A stretch of DNA of 64,000 nt from G016234445 sp964438865 (GTDB lineage Bacteria > Chloroflexota > Dehalococcoidia > Tepidiformales > Tepidiformaceae). Shown in pieces: positions 51,866-60,211 of the stretch. The notes beneath the pieces are model-generated. The model searched no databases, had not been told where the DNA came from, and saw only the letters and a program-made list of their open reading frames with translations. Numbering within the stretch: the stretch's first letter is position 1; the number at the start of each line of letters is the position of its first letter. The position numbers and the translations under genes are program-made. The stretch spans positions 1-64,000 of the forward strand of contig CAYTMI010000012.1 in assembly GCA_964438865.1 (NCBI GenBank), in the 5' to 3' direction.

Positions 51866-51992
51866 CGAAAGGCCCCGAATGTCTACGAGGTTGGCTGACG
51901 GGTTCGGCGTCGGAAGTCGCCTATGCGCTCCTGCGCAATACACCCCGGAAGTTGGGTCCCCCGTTCCCGGCAGGGCCGGGATTCGACACTGC
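51866..51992 (-). ncRNA. c-di-AMP riboswitch (ydaO/yuaA type) controlling the kinase-like gene
   Basis: On the minus strand: GTGTCGAATCCCGGCC, CTGCCGGGAACGGGGGACCC, TTCCGGGGTG, GCGCAGGAGCGC, ATAGGCGACTTCCGACGCCG, AACCCGTCAGCCAACCTCG, TAGAC. All conserved blocks of the ydaO aptamer are present and it is about 90% identical to the riboswitch at 50232-50356 in the core. It starts about 130 bases before the ATG at 51736. A GCC-TTTC-GGGC hairpin follows the aptamer. Confidence 0.85.
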
Positions 51993-52214
51993 CACGCTAC
52001 CACAGCGCGGTTCTGCTGGGGCTTGCCTTCTGTCAGTTCCCTGTGGGTCCGGCGTTGGCCCGGTGTCTTCTCCGGAGCACCCTCCGCCCGCTATCGCCTA
52101 CCCGTGCCTTTGCTATCATTCCGCCGCTACGAGCTTCCGGAGTGCCATGGAGCCCATCTCCCCCGCCCGCGTCTCCCGTGAGCAAAGTGAATGTACGATA
52201 GCCAGGCTCGCCCT

Positions 52215-52236
52215 GGTGACTGACCGATGACCTCCA
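52215..52236 (+). repeat. 22-bp perfect direct repeat, right copy
   Basis: Identical to 48011-48032. It carries the real start of nnrE (ATG at 52227) preceded by a copy of the queF stop region. The two copies flank 4182 bp holding only minus-strand genes. Confidence 0.85.
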
Positions 52237-53006
52237 AAGCTGACCCCGGCGGGTTCCCACAGCGCCGGGTCGCCGACGTACCGGCCGTTACCGGCGCCCA
52301 GATGCGCGAAATCCAGCGCGCCGCCCAGGAAGAGTACGGCCTCGACATCCTCCAGATTATGGAGAACAGCGGCCGCGGCATCGCCACCCTCGCCCTCGCC
52401 ATGCTCGGAGGCCGCGGCCGCGGGCAGCGTGTCGTCGTCCTCGCCGGTGGCGGCAACAACGGCGGCGCCGGCCTCTGCGCGGTCCGCCACCTCCAGAACT
52501 GGGGCCTCAACGTCGAACCCGTCTTCGGTGAGGTCGAAAGCGAAATGTCCCTCGCGGCCCGCCGCCAGCTCGATGTCCTCCGCCGCTCCGGCATTGTCGA
52601 ACCGCGCGACCAGGAAACCAGTGAAATGACCCTTGAGGAGCACCTCGCCCGCGCCGACCTCGTCATCGACGCCCTCGCCGGCTATGGCCAGGAAGGGCCG
52701 CCGACCGGCATCGCCGCTGCCATCGTCGAACTCGCCGTCGCCTCCCGCCGCCCGGTCCTCGCCATAGACGTCCCCACGGGCGTCAATGCCACCACCGGTG
52801 TCATCAGTTCGCCCGCGATCAAGGCGACGACGACAATCATCCTTGACCTGCCAAAGCGAGGCCTGCTCGACCCCGTCTGCCGCCAGTGCGTCGGCGAACT
52901 CTACCTCGCCGACGTCGGCATCCCCCACGCTGTCCACGAACGTTACGGCGGCGTCTCCGCCCGCGGCCTCTTCGCCGAAGGCCCGATCGTTCACTTGCGC
53001 CGCTAA
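52227..53006 (+). CDS. nnrE: NAD(P)H-hydrate epimerase (YjeF N-terminal domain)
   Basis: A 259-residue stand-alone epimerase that repairs damaged NAD(P)H. ITxxQMREIQRAAQEEYGLDILQIMENSGRGIA, VVVLAGGGNNGGAGLCAVRHLQNWG, LVIDALAGYGQEGPPTG and VLAIDVPTGVNATTG are family segments; the catalytic Asp in AIDVPTG is present. The usual NNGGDG reads NNGGAG. The kinase-like dehydratase domain NnrD is absent. It may originally have followed queF directly, see the flanking repeats. Confidence 0.88.
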   Translation: MTSKADPGGFPQRRVADVPAVTGAQMREIQRAAQEEYGLDILQIMENSGRGIATLALAMLGGRGRGQRVVVLAGGGNNGGAGLCAVRHLQNWGLNVEPVFGEVESEMSLAARRQLDVLRRSGIVEPRDQETSEMTLEEHLARADLVIDALAGYGQEGPPTGIAAAIVELAVASRRPVLAIDVPTGVNATTGVISSPAIKATTTIILDLPKRGLLDPVCRQCVGELYLADVGIPHAVHERYGGVSARGLFAEGPIVHLRR

Positions 53007-53061
53007 CCGGGCCCGCAATTGGGAGCGTAGAATCCGGGCACCCGAACGAGGAGTCCCGGCC

Positions 53062-53865
53062 ATGCCGCTCACACGCTACATGAAGTCACCCTCCGAAATC
53101 CTCCGCCTCCAGGAAGCGATGGCCACCCCCGCTTTCCTCGACATCCGCTCCCTCGCCATCACTTTCGAATCCGACCCCGTCGTGCTGGCCGAACTCATCC
53201 CCGCGCCCCTCAAGCCCGCCGCCGAACCGCGCGTCTCCGTCTCCATCAGCGAAATCCGCCGCTCCGATTGTGTCGGCCCCTTCAACGGCTGCTCCGTCAA
53301 CATCGCCTGCAGCTTCGAAGGCGAGGAGGGCGTGTACTGCCTGTCCATGCCCATGAACACCGACACAGCCGTCATCTTCGGCCGCGAACTCTATGCCGAG
53401 CCCAAGAAGCTCGCCGCCATCGAACTCATCGAGCGCGGGAAGCATGTCCGTGGCACCGTCACCCGCCACGGCATCACCTACATCGAGCTCTCTGGCATCT
53501 TCGACGACCCGATGGAGGCCGTCGGTCGCGAGAGCACCAGCCGCCACTACTACTTCAAGTACCTGCCCTCAGCCGACGGCCGCGGGCTCGCGTTCGACCC
53601 CCAGCTCATCCGGGTCACCCACCGCGGGCATGCCCACGCTGCCGCCCGGGGCACAGGCACCCTCACTTTCCGGGAATCCACACACGACCCCATCATCGAC
53701 CTGCCCGTGATCTCCCTTGGCGCCGCGTCCTACGCCGAAACCGAGACCCATACGTCGGCCGAAGTAGTCGCCACCGTCCCCGCCGCCAGCTTCATGCCCC
53801 ACGCCTTTGCGAAGATGGACAACCTCACGGTCTGGGCCGAAGCCGGCCAGATGGCCCCCGCCTGA
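53062..53865 (+). CDS. acetoacetate decarboxylase family protein
   Basis: A 267-residue ADC-fold protein. GRELYAEPKKLAAIEL contains the Lys pair of which one is the Schiff-base Lys in true decarboxylases; SISEIRRSDCVGPFNGCSVNIAC and MPMNTDTAVIFGREL also match. Whether it decarboxylates acetoacetate or another beta-keto acid is unknown. ATG 53062 has GAGGAG nine bases upstream, and TAGAAT at 53028-53033 (as GCGTAGAAT, also before 62769) may be its -10. Confidence 0.8.
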   Translation: MPLTRYMKSPSEILRLQEAMATPAFLDIRSLAITFESDPVVLAELIPAPLKPAAEPRVSVSISEIRRSDCVGPFNGCSVNIACSFEGEEGVYCLSMPMNTDTAVIFGRELYAEPKKLAAIELIERGKHVRGTVTRHGITYIELSGIFDDPMEAVGRESTSRHYYFKYLPSADGRGLAFDPQLIRVTHRGHAHAAARGTGTLTFRESTHDPIIDLPVISLGAASYAETETHTSAEVVATVPAASFMPHAFAKMDNLTVWAEAGQMAPA

Positions 53866-53886
53866 AACGGGCCACCCGCGAGAGCA

Positions 53887-53909
53887 GAATCCCTACCCGG
53901 GGGTGAGGG
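53887..53909 (+). repeat. dispersed repeat, partial copy
   Basis: AATCCCTACCCGGGGGTGAG and flanking bases recur at 60239-60261. This copy lacks the hairpin half. It lies between the convergent stops of the decarboxylase-like and VOC genes. Confidence 0.65.
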
Positions 53910-53910
53910 C

Positions 53911-54510
53911 CTAGACGGCTACGGCGTCGCCCTTGTAGCGAGCCACGTCCTCAGCGCGGGCCGGAGTGTGCCGCACGTCTTCCTCCGTGAATCCCACCGT
54001 CGTCCAGGTCGCGAACTCCAGCAGGACCCCGTCCGGGTCCATGAAATACACGGACCGCACGAAGACCCCAGGGTGCATCTCCCGCGACACCTGGTACTTG
54101 CTGTTGTCGTGGTTCATGATCGGCGTCGGGTCCAGCCCCTTCGCCGCCAGCTTCGCCACATACTCCTCGAACTTCTCTTCCGGTACGTCGAAGGCCACGT
54201 GGTTCATCGACCCGTGGGCCGTCGCCAGGTCGTACTTGCCCGGCACGCCCTTGGGCGAAGAAACCCCCGGCGCCGCCTCGGGCGCGTTCGGGAACCAGAA
54301 GAACGCCAGCGAATCGCCGTTCCCGATGTCGAAGAAGAAGTGCTGCCCCATGTTGTTGGGGAGCTCGATCGTCTTGACCAGCGGCATCCCCAGCACGTTC
54401 GTGTAGAAGTCAACCGTGCGGGCCATGTCCTTGCACACGAGCGCAAGGTGGTTGATCCCCCGCAACTCGAACTCCGTGTTCTGCTTCTTTGTCAGGCTTC
54501 GCTTCGCCAT
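53911..54510 (-). CDS. VOC family (glyoxalase/extradiol dioxygenase-like) protein
   Basis: A 199-residue VOC protein: INHLALVCKDMARTVDFYTNVLGMPLVKTIELP, the second half HGSMNHVAFDVPEEKFEEYVAKLAAKGLD, and VRSVYFMDPDGVLLEF carry the His, His, Glu metal ligands typical of the fold. Substrate unknown. ATG 54510 begins MAKRSLTKKQN; the longer frame to 55326 is a shadow of neighbouring genes. Confidence 0.85.
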   Translation of the reverse strand: MAKRSLTKKQNTEFELRGINHLALVCKDMARTVDFYTNVLGMPLVKTIELPNNMGQHFFFDIGNGDSLAFFWFPNAPEAAPGVSSPKGVPGKYDLATAHGSMNHVAFDVPEEKFEEYVAKLAAKGLDPTPIMNHDNSKYQVSREMHPGVFVRSVYFMDPDGVLLEFATWTTVGFTEEDVRHTPARAEDVARYKGDAVAV

Positions 54511-54630
54511 GCCGCGCCTCCCCGGCTTGTTGAATTGCCGGATAGCGTACACCTTTCGCGCAACCACCCGCATTCCTATCATCCTCGCGGCCGGGCTCAT
54601 TCCCGCCCGCACCCACGCTGGGAGAACGCC

Positions 54631-55281
54631 ATGCCTCGACTTCGCCAGATCCCCCGTTTCGAAGCCGCCCCCGAAGTCCTCGAAATGTACAACCGCCTCT
54701 TTGGCGACCGCGACCCCGTCACTCACCCGGGGACGGCCACCGGCACTCCCGGCAACTGGTGGACCGTCTTTGCCCTCGTCCCCGACATCTTCAACTCGGC
54801 GACGGCCCAGTTCGCCCTGTTCAACAGCAAGCGCCGCGTCCTCTCCCCTTATCTGCGCGAACTCGCCCTCACCAGGACCGGCTTCGCCGCCGGCAGCCAG
54901 TTCGTCTTCTCCCAGCACTCGAAGGCCGCCCGTGCCGCCGGGATCCCGGAAGAGAAGCTCGCCGCCATCCCCGCCTGGGCCAGCGCCGGCGTCTTCGACC
55001 CCGCCGAGCGCAGCGTTCTCGCCTATACCGACGACCTCGTCCTCGCCGACGGCCGCGTCCAGGATGCCACCTTCGAACGGCTGAAAGCCCACCTCCCCGA
55101 CGAAGCCATCCTCGAATTGACGTTTGCGGTCTGCGTCTACCGCCTCCACGCCACCATGTGCCGCGCCCTCCAGCTCGAATACGACGACGTGCCCGAGCGC
55201 ATCGTCGAAATTCCCGTTCCCCAGGGCGCCGGTGGCGCCGTCAACATCATGGAACAGATCGCCAGACCACCCGCCGGCTAG
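54631..55281 (+). CDS. carboxymuconolactone decarboxylase-like protein
   Basis: A 216-residue AhpD/CMD-fold protein: LSPYLRELALTRTGFAAGSQFVFSQHSKAARAAGIPEEKLAAIPAW is the family core with the Glu and His of the site, but the Cys of CxxC AhpD-type proteins is absent, so it is not an AhpD-type peroxidase. Actual substrate unknown. GGGAG stands eight bases before the ATG. Confidence 0.75.
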   Translation: MPRLRQIPRFEAAPEVLEMYNRLFGDRDPVTHPGTATGTPGNWWTVFALVPDIFNSATAQFALFNSKRRVLSPYLRELALTRTGFAAGSQFVFSQHSKAARAAGIPEEKLAAIPAWASAGVFDPAERSVLAYTDDLVLADGRVQDATFERLKAHLPDEAILELTFAVCVYRLHATMCRALQLEYDDVPERIVEIPVPQGAGGAVNIMEQIARPPAG

Positions 55282-55335
55282 CACCTCCTGCAGAACGTCG
55301 TCGGCAAATCCAGGTCCGGCCACCACCGCCTTGCT

Positions 55336-55374
55336 CCCCCTCTCCCGCGCAGTGGGAGAGGGCCGGGGTGAGGG
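55336..55374 (+). repeat. dispersed palindromic repeat
   Basis: CCCCCTCTCCC, loop GCGCAGT, GGGAGAGGG followed by CCGGGGTGAGGG. The same hairpin plus GGTGAGGG tail is at 60212-60262. It lies between the CMD-like and acyl-CoA dehydrogenase genes and may act as a REP-like element or weak terminator. Confidence 0.7.
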
Positions 55375-55427
55375 TCGCCTCGCGTCCTTCCGGCTATACT
55401 CGGGACACCCGACCCAGGACTCCGCTG

Positions 55428-56600
55428 ATGCTGTTCCTCGACTCCCCCGAACACGCCGCCTTCCGCGCCGAACTCCGCACCTTCCTCGATGCTGAACTCC
55501 CCGCCGCCGACTGGGACATGCGCAACGACCGCGACCACCTGCCTCCCGGCGGCAGCGAATTCACCCGCCAGTTCCGCCAGAAACTCGCCGCTAAGGGCTG
55601 GCTCACCATGGGGTGGTCGAAGGAATTCGGCGGCCAGGGCGCCAGCTACATGACTCAAACCGTCTACATGGAAGAGATGAGCAGCCGCGGCGCTCCCGGA
55701 GCCTACGACCAGGGCGTCTGGCTCGCCGGCCCCGCCCTCATGATGTACGGCACGAAGGAGCAGCAGGACCGCTGGCTCCCCGGCTTGCGTGCCGCCCGCG
55801 AAGGCTGGTGCCAGCTCTTCAGCGAACCCGGCGCCGGCTCCGACCTCGCCTCCCTCACCACTCGCGCCACCCGCGACGGCGACGACTACATCATCAACGG
55901 CCAGAAAATCTGGAACTCCGGCGCCCAGCACGCCGATTGGGGCATCCTCCTCGCCCGCACCGACCCCGATGCTCCCAAGCACAAGGGGATCAGCTACTTC
56001 CTCCTCGACATGAAGACTCCTGGCGTCAACGTTCGTCCCCTCCTCAACATGATCGGCACCGACCACTTCAGCGAGGTCTTCCTTGAGGACGTCCGGGTCC
56101 CCGCCAGCTGCCTCATCGGCGACGAAAACCGCGGCTGGTACATCTCCACCACCACCCTCGACCAGGAGCGGTCGTCCATCAACCGGATCGTCATGACCCG
56201 CAGCACGCTCGCCGCGCTCATCCAGTACGTCCGCGAGACCCCCACGCTCCGTTCGCGAAACGAAATCCGCCACGAACTCGCCGAGCGCCACATGGAGTTC
56301 GAAATCGGCCGCTGGCTCTGCTATCGCGTCGCCGAGATGCAGAGCCAGGGCAGGGTCCCCAACTACGAAGCATCCATCTCCAAGGTCTTCGGCACCGAAC
56401 TCCAGCGCCAGATGGGCGTCACCGGGATGCGCGTCCTCGGCATGGCCGGCCAGGTCGAGCCGCCTTCCCCCTATGCCCCGCTCAAGGGGCGAATCGAACG
56501 CTGGGCCCTCGCCGCGCCCAGCTACACCATCGCGGGCGGCACAAGCGAAGTGAATCGCAATATCATCGCCACCCGCGGCCTCGGCCTTCCCCGGGGGTAA
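55428..56600 (+). CDS. acyl-CoA dehydrogenase family protein
   Basis: A 390-residue flavoenzyme that introduces a 2,3 double bond into an acyl-CoA. GWLTMGWSKEFGGQGASYMTQTVYMEEMS, QLFSEPGAGSDLASLTTRATRDGDDYIINGQKIWNSGAQ and the C-terminal YTIAGGTSEVNRNIIATRGLGLPRG are typical. It is intact, unlike the frameshifted paralogue at 2676-3829. The substrate is unknown. Confidence 0.9.
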   Translation: MLFLDSPEHAAFRAELRTFLDAELPAADWDMRNDRDHLPPGGSEFTRQFRQKLAAKGWLTMGWSKEFGGQGASYMTQTVYMEEMSSRGAPGAYDQGVWLAGPALMMYGTKEQQDRWLPGLRAAREGWCQLFSEPGAGSDLASLTTRATRDGDDYIINGQKIWNSGAQHADWGILLARTDPDAPKHKGISYFLLDMKTPGVNVRPLLNMIGTDHFSEVFLEDVRVPASCLIGDENRGWYISTTTLDQERSSINRIVMTRSTLAALIQYVRETPTLRSRNEIRHELAERHMEFEIGRWLCYRVAEMQSQGRVPNYEASISKVFGTELQRQMGVTGMRVLGMAGQVEPPSPYAPLKGRIERWALAAPSYTIAGGTSEVNRNIIATRGLGLPRG

Positions 56601-56607
56601 CCGCCGA

Positions 56608-57558
56608 ATGGCCCGAACGCGACGGTTGTGCCTGGCGCTCGCCAGCCTCGTCGTGCTCGCTGCGGCGCTTGGCCCGCTGCCGTCCAGACCGGGCCAAGCC
56701 TCGGTTGAACCCGCCGTCGCGCCGCCGGTCGGGCGCCAGGTCCTCCCATTGGCCGCGAAGGACGGCATCGCAACCGATGTCCGCTACATCGTCCGGTCGG
56801 GCGACAACCTCTACGCGATCGCGCGCCGGTTCGGCACCACCAGCACCGCCCTTGCTGCTCTCAACAACCTCCCGAACAAGAACGCTATCCGCCCCGGCAA
56901 GGAACTCCTGATCCTGCCCACCGGTCCGGCGCCCGCGCCCCCACCGGTGCCCGCGGCCGCCGCCGTCATCTCCCAGGGGCCCGCGATCCCCATGGTGGCA
57001 CTCTCGTTCGATGCTGGCAGCGACGTGGGCTACACCAGCCTCATCCTCGACGTCCTCAAGGCGAACGGCATCACCGCCAGCTTCGGGATGACTGGCGCCT
57101 GGGCGAACCAGAACCCCGCCATGCTCCGCCGCATCCTCAGCGAGGGCCACCACCTCATCAACCATTCCTACAACCATCCCGACTTCCGATCGCTCACCAC
57201 GGCCGCCCGCTGGGACCAGCTCGACCGTACCGAAGCTGCCGTCACCGCCATCACCGGGCTCGGCATGAAGCCCTACTTCCGGCCGCCGTACGGGGGCCAC
57301 AATGCCGCCGTCAACGCCGACCTCGCTGCCCGTGGCCACTACTACAACGTCATGTGGACCGTCGACTCGCTCGGCTGGATGGGTCTCAGCGCCTCAGAGA
57401 TCATCAGCCGCTGCCTTTCGCGCGCAGCCCCCGGCGCGATCTTCCTCTACCACGTCGGCATCCAGTCCCAGGATGGCCCCGCGCTCCAGGCGATGATCGA
57501 CGGCTTCCGCTCCCGCGGCTACGCCATCGGTTCAGTGGCCGACGTCCTCGGGCACTGA
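56608..57558 (+). CDS. LysM-containing polysaccharide deacetylase
   Basis: A 316-residue secreted protein: signal peptide (residues 1-~31), LysM at ~59-104 (RYIVRSGDNLYAIARRFGTTSTALAALNNL, AIRPGKELLIL), a Pro/Ala linker, then a NodB domain with SFDAGSD (motif 1, second Asp replaced by Ala), HLINHSYNHPDF (metal His pair) and RPPYGGHN. It probably binds peptidoglycan through LysM and deacetylates it. It starts seven bases after the acyl-CoA dehydrogenase and its end overlaps the convergent amidase gene by 27 bases. Confidence 0.85.
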   Translation: MARTRRLCLALASLVVLAAALGPLPSRPGQASVEPAVAPPVGRQVLPLAAKDGIATDVRYIVRSGDNLYAIARRFGTTSTALAALNNLPNKNAIRPGKELLILPTGPAPAPPPVPAAAAVISQGPAIPMVALSFDAGSDVGYTSLILDVLKANGITASFGMTGAWANQNPAMLRRILSEGHHLINHSYNHPDFRSLTTAARWDQLDRTEAAVTAITGLGMKPYFRPPYGGHNAAVNADLAARGHYYNVMWTVDSLGWMGLSASEIISRCLSRAAPGAIFLYHVGIQSQDGPALQAMIDGFRSRGYAIGSVADVLGH

Positions 57559-58833
57559 CGGCGGTCTTCGTTCCAACGGCACAGGTTCGCGGACAAGGTA
57601 CGTGCGCTGTGCCCACCATGCCGGCCGGGCTGTCTCCCGTTCGCGGCGAACCAGGGGCCGCGCGTGAATGGTGTAGTGTCCCGGTCGCTCCGGCGTGAAG
57701 CTTATCTCGCCCGTGGCCGGCAGAGGCTCCCAGTCGAGCCGCGGTTGGGGCTCGCTTGTGTTCCCCGAAAGGTAGTCGATGTCCTCACTATCAGGCGGCT
57801 TGTACCACCCCTCGACCGCGTATTCCATACCCGCGACGCCCCACGGCGGCTCCGGCTCGTCCGCCTCAACCTGGACGGCTACAGGCGTCCCCGGCACGAT
57901 CTCCCTCTCCTCCGGCGCGACGCTCACGAACCGGGCGCCCGCCCGGCTCAGACCCGCCAGCCCGTCGTAAATCGCCGCCCGCAGCACCGGGAGCATCTCT
58001 AACACCACGTCCCCCGGGCAGAACGTCTGCTGCAGCTCGCGGTGGCCGCACACGTTGGCCACTCCGTCGTGCCAGGCGTCATCGCTCCGGAGGAAGTCGG
58101 TCGTCGCCGCCTCCCCGTCCCCATCCACCGGCCTGATCCCCGCGCGGCCGGCTTCGAAGGTGCAGTAGTGTACCAGTGCCTCCCACATCGGGCCGGCCGG
58201 CTCCCACATCTCCCACGAGTCCGCGGTGGCGTCTCCCAGCAGCGCCACGCCGATTGTCCCGTACTCGTACTCGGTCGTGTGCCCGCCCGTTACAGCCTGC
58301 GCGAGGATCTCCCGCTGCGCAGGCTCGCCGGGATCGCCGCCGCGGCCGTGGCGACCTTCGTAGATGTTCCCGAACCGGTCGATGATCGCGTGGTAGCCGA
58401 TGTCCCCCCAGTCGTGTCCGTTGGCGTGGAAGTCGTAGATCGTCCGGATCTCGGCCATCGCTTCCTGCGGTGTTTCATACGAATTCCGCGTCGCCGTGTG
58501 ATGGACCACCAGCAGCTTCGGCGGCACGAACATCTCCCCCCATCGCTCCGTGCCGTCTTCCCGGAAGCGAACCGACTCGTCCGCTCCCCAGGCCTCCCGC
58601 GGAATCACGTGCAACGACCGCCCCGCCGCGGCATCGAAGACATTCCCGTCCTCGCCGGCCGGGCGGTTGTCGCGGGCAAGACCGCCCACGACCATCCGGC
58701 CTCGCGGTGGGTTCGCCGCCGGGAACACCATGCGCGCCGGCCACGCCGCTGCCCCCGCCGCCGCGGCGGCCAGTCCTGCCGCCCGCGCCAGGAATCGGCG
58801 GCGGGAGGTTCCTCGCCCGGGAGAAATCCGCAA
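57532..58833 (-). CDS. Tat-exported PGRP/amidase-like peptidoglycan hydrolase
   Basis: A 433-residue protein with a twin-arginine signal (TSRRRFLARAAGLAAAAAG). The amidase_2/PGRP domain spans about residues 75-285: VIPREAWGADES, LLVVHHTATRN with the first zinc His, YDFHANGHDWGDIGYHAIIDRFGNIYEGR, IGVALLGDA and NVCGHRELQQTFCPGD with the second His. A C-terminal beta region follows. It should cleave the amide between muramic acid and peptide stem outside the cell. It faces the LysM deacetylase gene tail to tail. Confidence 0.85.
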   Translation of the reverse strand: MRISPGRGTSRRRFLARAAGLAAAAAGAAAWPARMVFPAANPPRGRMVVGGLARDNRPAGEDGNVFDAAAGRSLHVIPREAWGADESVRFREDGTERWGEMFVPPKLLVVHHTATRNSYETPQEAMAEIRTIYDFHANGHDWGDIGYHAIIDRFGNIYEGRHGRGGDPGEPAQREILAQAVTGGHTTEYEYGTIGVALLGDATADSWEMWEPAGPMWEALVHYCTFEAGRAGIRPVDGDGEAATTDFLRSDDAWHDGVANVCGHRELQQTFCPGDVVLEMLPVLRAAIYDGLAGLSRAGARFVSVAPEEREIVPGTPVAVQVEADEPEPPWGVAGMEYAVEGWYKPPDSEDIDYLSGNTSEPQPRLDWEPLPATGEISFTPERPGHYTIHARPLVRRERETARPAWWAQRTYLVREPVPLERRPPSVPEDVGH

Positions 58834-58906
58834 AGCAGGCTCCTGCCTCCATGCTGACCACCGCCGCCAGCCGGGTCAATCAGCCGTTCCCTGCCCTGCT
58901 ACAATG

Positions 58907-58920
58907 CGAACAAACATTCG
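58907..58920 (+). promoter_or_regulatory. LexA-type SOS box overlapping the dinB promoter
   Basis: CGAAC-AAAC-ATTCG matches the Gram-positive-type consensus CGAACnnnnGTTCG with one mismatch. TACAAT at 58900-58905, directly before it, is a good -10, so LexA binding would block transcription start. The ATG follows at 58923 within about ten bases of the expected start site. Confidence 0.7.
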
Positions 58921-58922
58921 CC

Positions 58923-60164
58923 ATGCCGTATTCTCGTCCCACCGTCATCCACGTCGACCTCGACGCGTTCTTCGTGTCGATGGAACTCCTTCGGCACCCC
59001 GAACTTCGCGGCCAGCCGGTCGTTGTCGCCGGCGGACTCGGAAGCCGCGGCGTCGTCAGTACCTGTAGCTACGAAGCCCGCAAGTTCGGCGTCCGCTCGG
59101 CTATGCCCGTCTCCCAGGCCCGCCGACTCTGCCCGGCCGCCGTCTTCCTCGAATCTGATTTCTCCTACTACGCTCCCGCCTCCCGCCAGTTCCACGCAAT
59201 CCTTCGCGACTACACGCCGCTGGTCGAACCCGCTGGCGCCGACGAGGCATACATGGACGTCGCCGGGAGTGAGCGCCTCTTCGGCGATGCTCCTGCCATT
59301 GCCGCCGCCCTCCGCCAACGCGTCCGCGACGAGATCGGCATCACCGCCTCCGCCGGGGTGTCCATCAACAAGCTGGTCTCGAAGGTTGCCTCCGACGCCG
59401 GCAAGCCCGACGGCCTCGTCGTGGTTCCGGCCGGGGAAGAGGCTGCCTTCCTCGCCCCTCGCCCTGTCCGCGACCTGCCGATGGTCGGCCCAAAGACGGC
59501 GGCTACCCTCGCCACCCTCGGCATCAAGACCATCGGCGATATCGCCCGGATGCCGCCCGGTGCCCTCGCCGCCCGCTTCGGTATCCACGGTGCCGAACTC
59601 GCTGCCCGCGCCCGCGGTGTCTTCGATGCTCCCGTGCTTGGTGGCCACGCCGCCGCGAAATCCGTGAGCCGGGAAACGACCTTCGATGCCGACGAACCAT
59701 CTCGCGACCGCCTCCGGGCTGTCCTCCGTGGCCAGGCCGAGCGCGTCGCCGCCGACCTCGCCCAGCAGGGCCGCAGCGCCCGTACCGTCACCCTGAAGCT
59801 GCGGTTCCCGCCGTTCGAAACGCTCACCCGCTCCTGGACCGGCCCAACCACAGTAGACCTCGCGGACGACCTCTTCGAAGCCGCCGCCACGCTCTTCGAA
59901 CGCGCCTGGGACGAGCATGGCCGCCGTCCGGTGCGGCTCCTTGGCCTCGGCGCCACCAACCTCCAGGAGCGCGCCCGCCAGCTCCGCCTCGGAGAAACCG
60001 GCTCTGGCGACCGCCTTGCCGAGGCCGTCGCCGACCTCCGCGCCCGCTTCGGCGAGGCCTCCGTCCAGCGCGCCGCCGAACTCGGCCAGCACTCACCCCG
60101 CGCCGATGCCCCCGCCTTCCGCCCCTTCGCCGCCCCCGACTCAACCGACGAGCCCAAGGGCTAA
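58923..60164 (+). CDS. dinB: DNA polymerase IV (Y-family translesion polymerase)
   Basis: A 413-residue Y-family polymerase. VIHVDLDAFFVSMELLRHPELRGQPVVVAG with the first catalytic Asp pair, STCSYEARKFGVRSAMP, and VEPAGADEAYMDV with the DE pair; helix-hairpin-helix DLPMVGPKTAATLATLGIKTIGDIA and a little-finger domain follow. The extreme C-terminus lacks an obvious beta-clamp motif. The start at 58923 is fixed by homology and by the SOS box and promoter just upstream. Confidence 0.93.
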   Translation: MPYSRPTVIHVDLDAFFVSMELLRHPELRGQPVVVAGGLGSRGVVSTCSYEARKFGVRSAMPVSQARRLCPAAVFLESDFSYYAPASRQFHAILRDYTPLVEPAGADEAYMDVAGSERLFGDAPAIAAALRQRVRDEIGITASAGVSINKLVSKVASDAGKPDGLVVVPAGEEAAFLAPRPVRDLPMVGPKTAATLATLGIKTIGDIARMPPGALAARFGIHGAELAARARGVFDAPVLGGHAAAKSVSRETTFDADEPSRDRLRAVLRGQAERVAADLAQQGRSARTVTLKLRFPPFETLTRSWTGPTTVDLADDLFEAAATLFERAWDEHGRRPVRLLGLGATNLQERARQLRLGETGSGDRLAEAVADLRARFGEASVQRAAELGQHSPRADAPAFRPFAAPDSTDEPKG

Positions 60165-60211
60165 CTGGACATAAGAAGACCGCCCGGAGTCCCCGCCACG
60201 TAGCGCGTACT

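Noticed and set aside
53911..55326. 471-codon frame joining the VOC gene to upstream sequence
   Set aside because: Only the last 199 codons are VOC; the rest is antisense to the CMD-like gene, which has its own ribosome binding site and family motifs.
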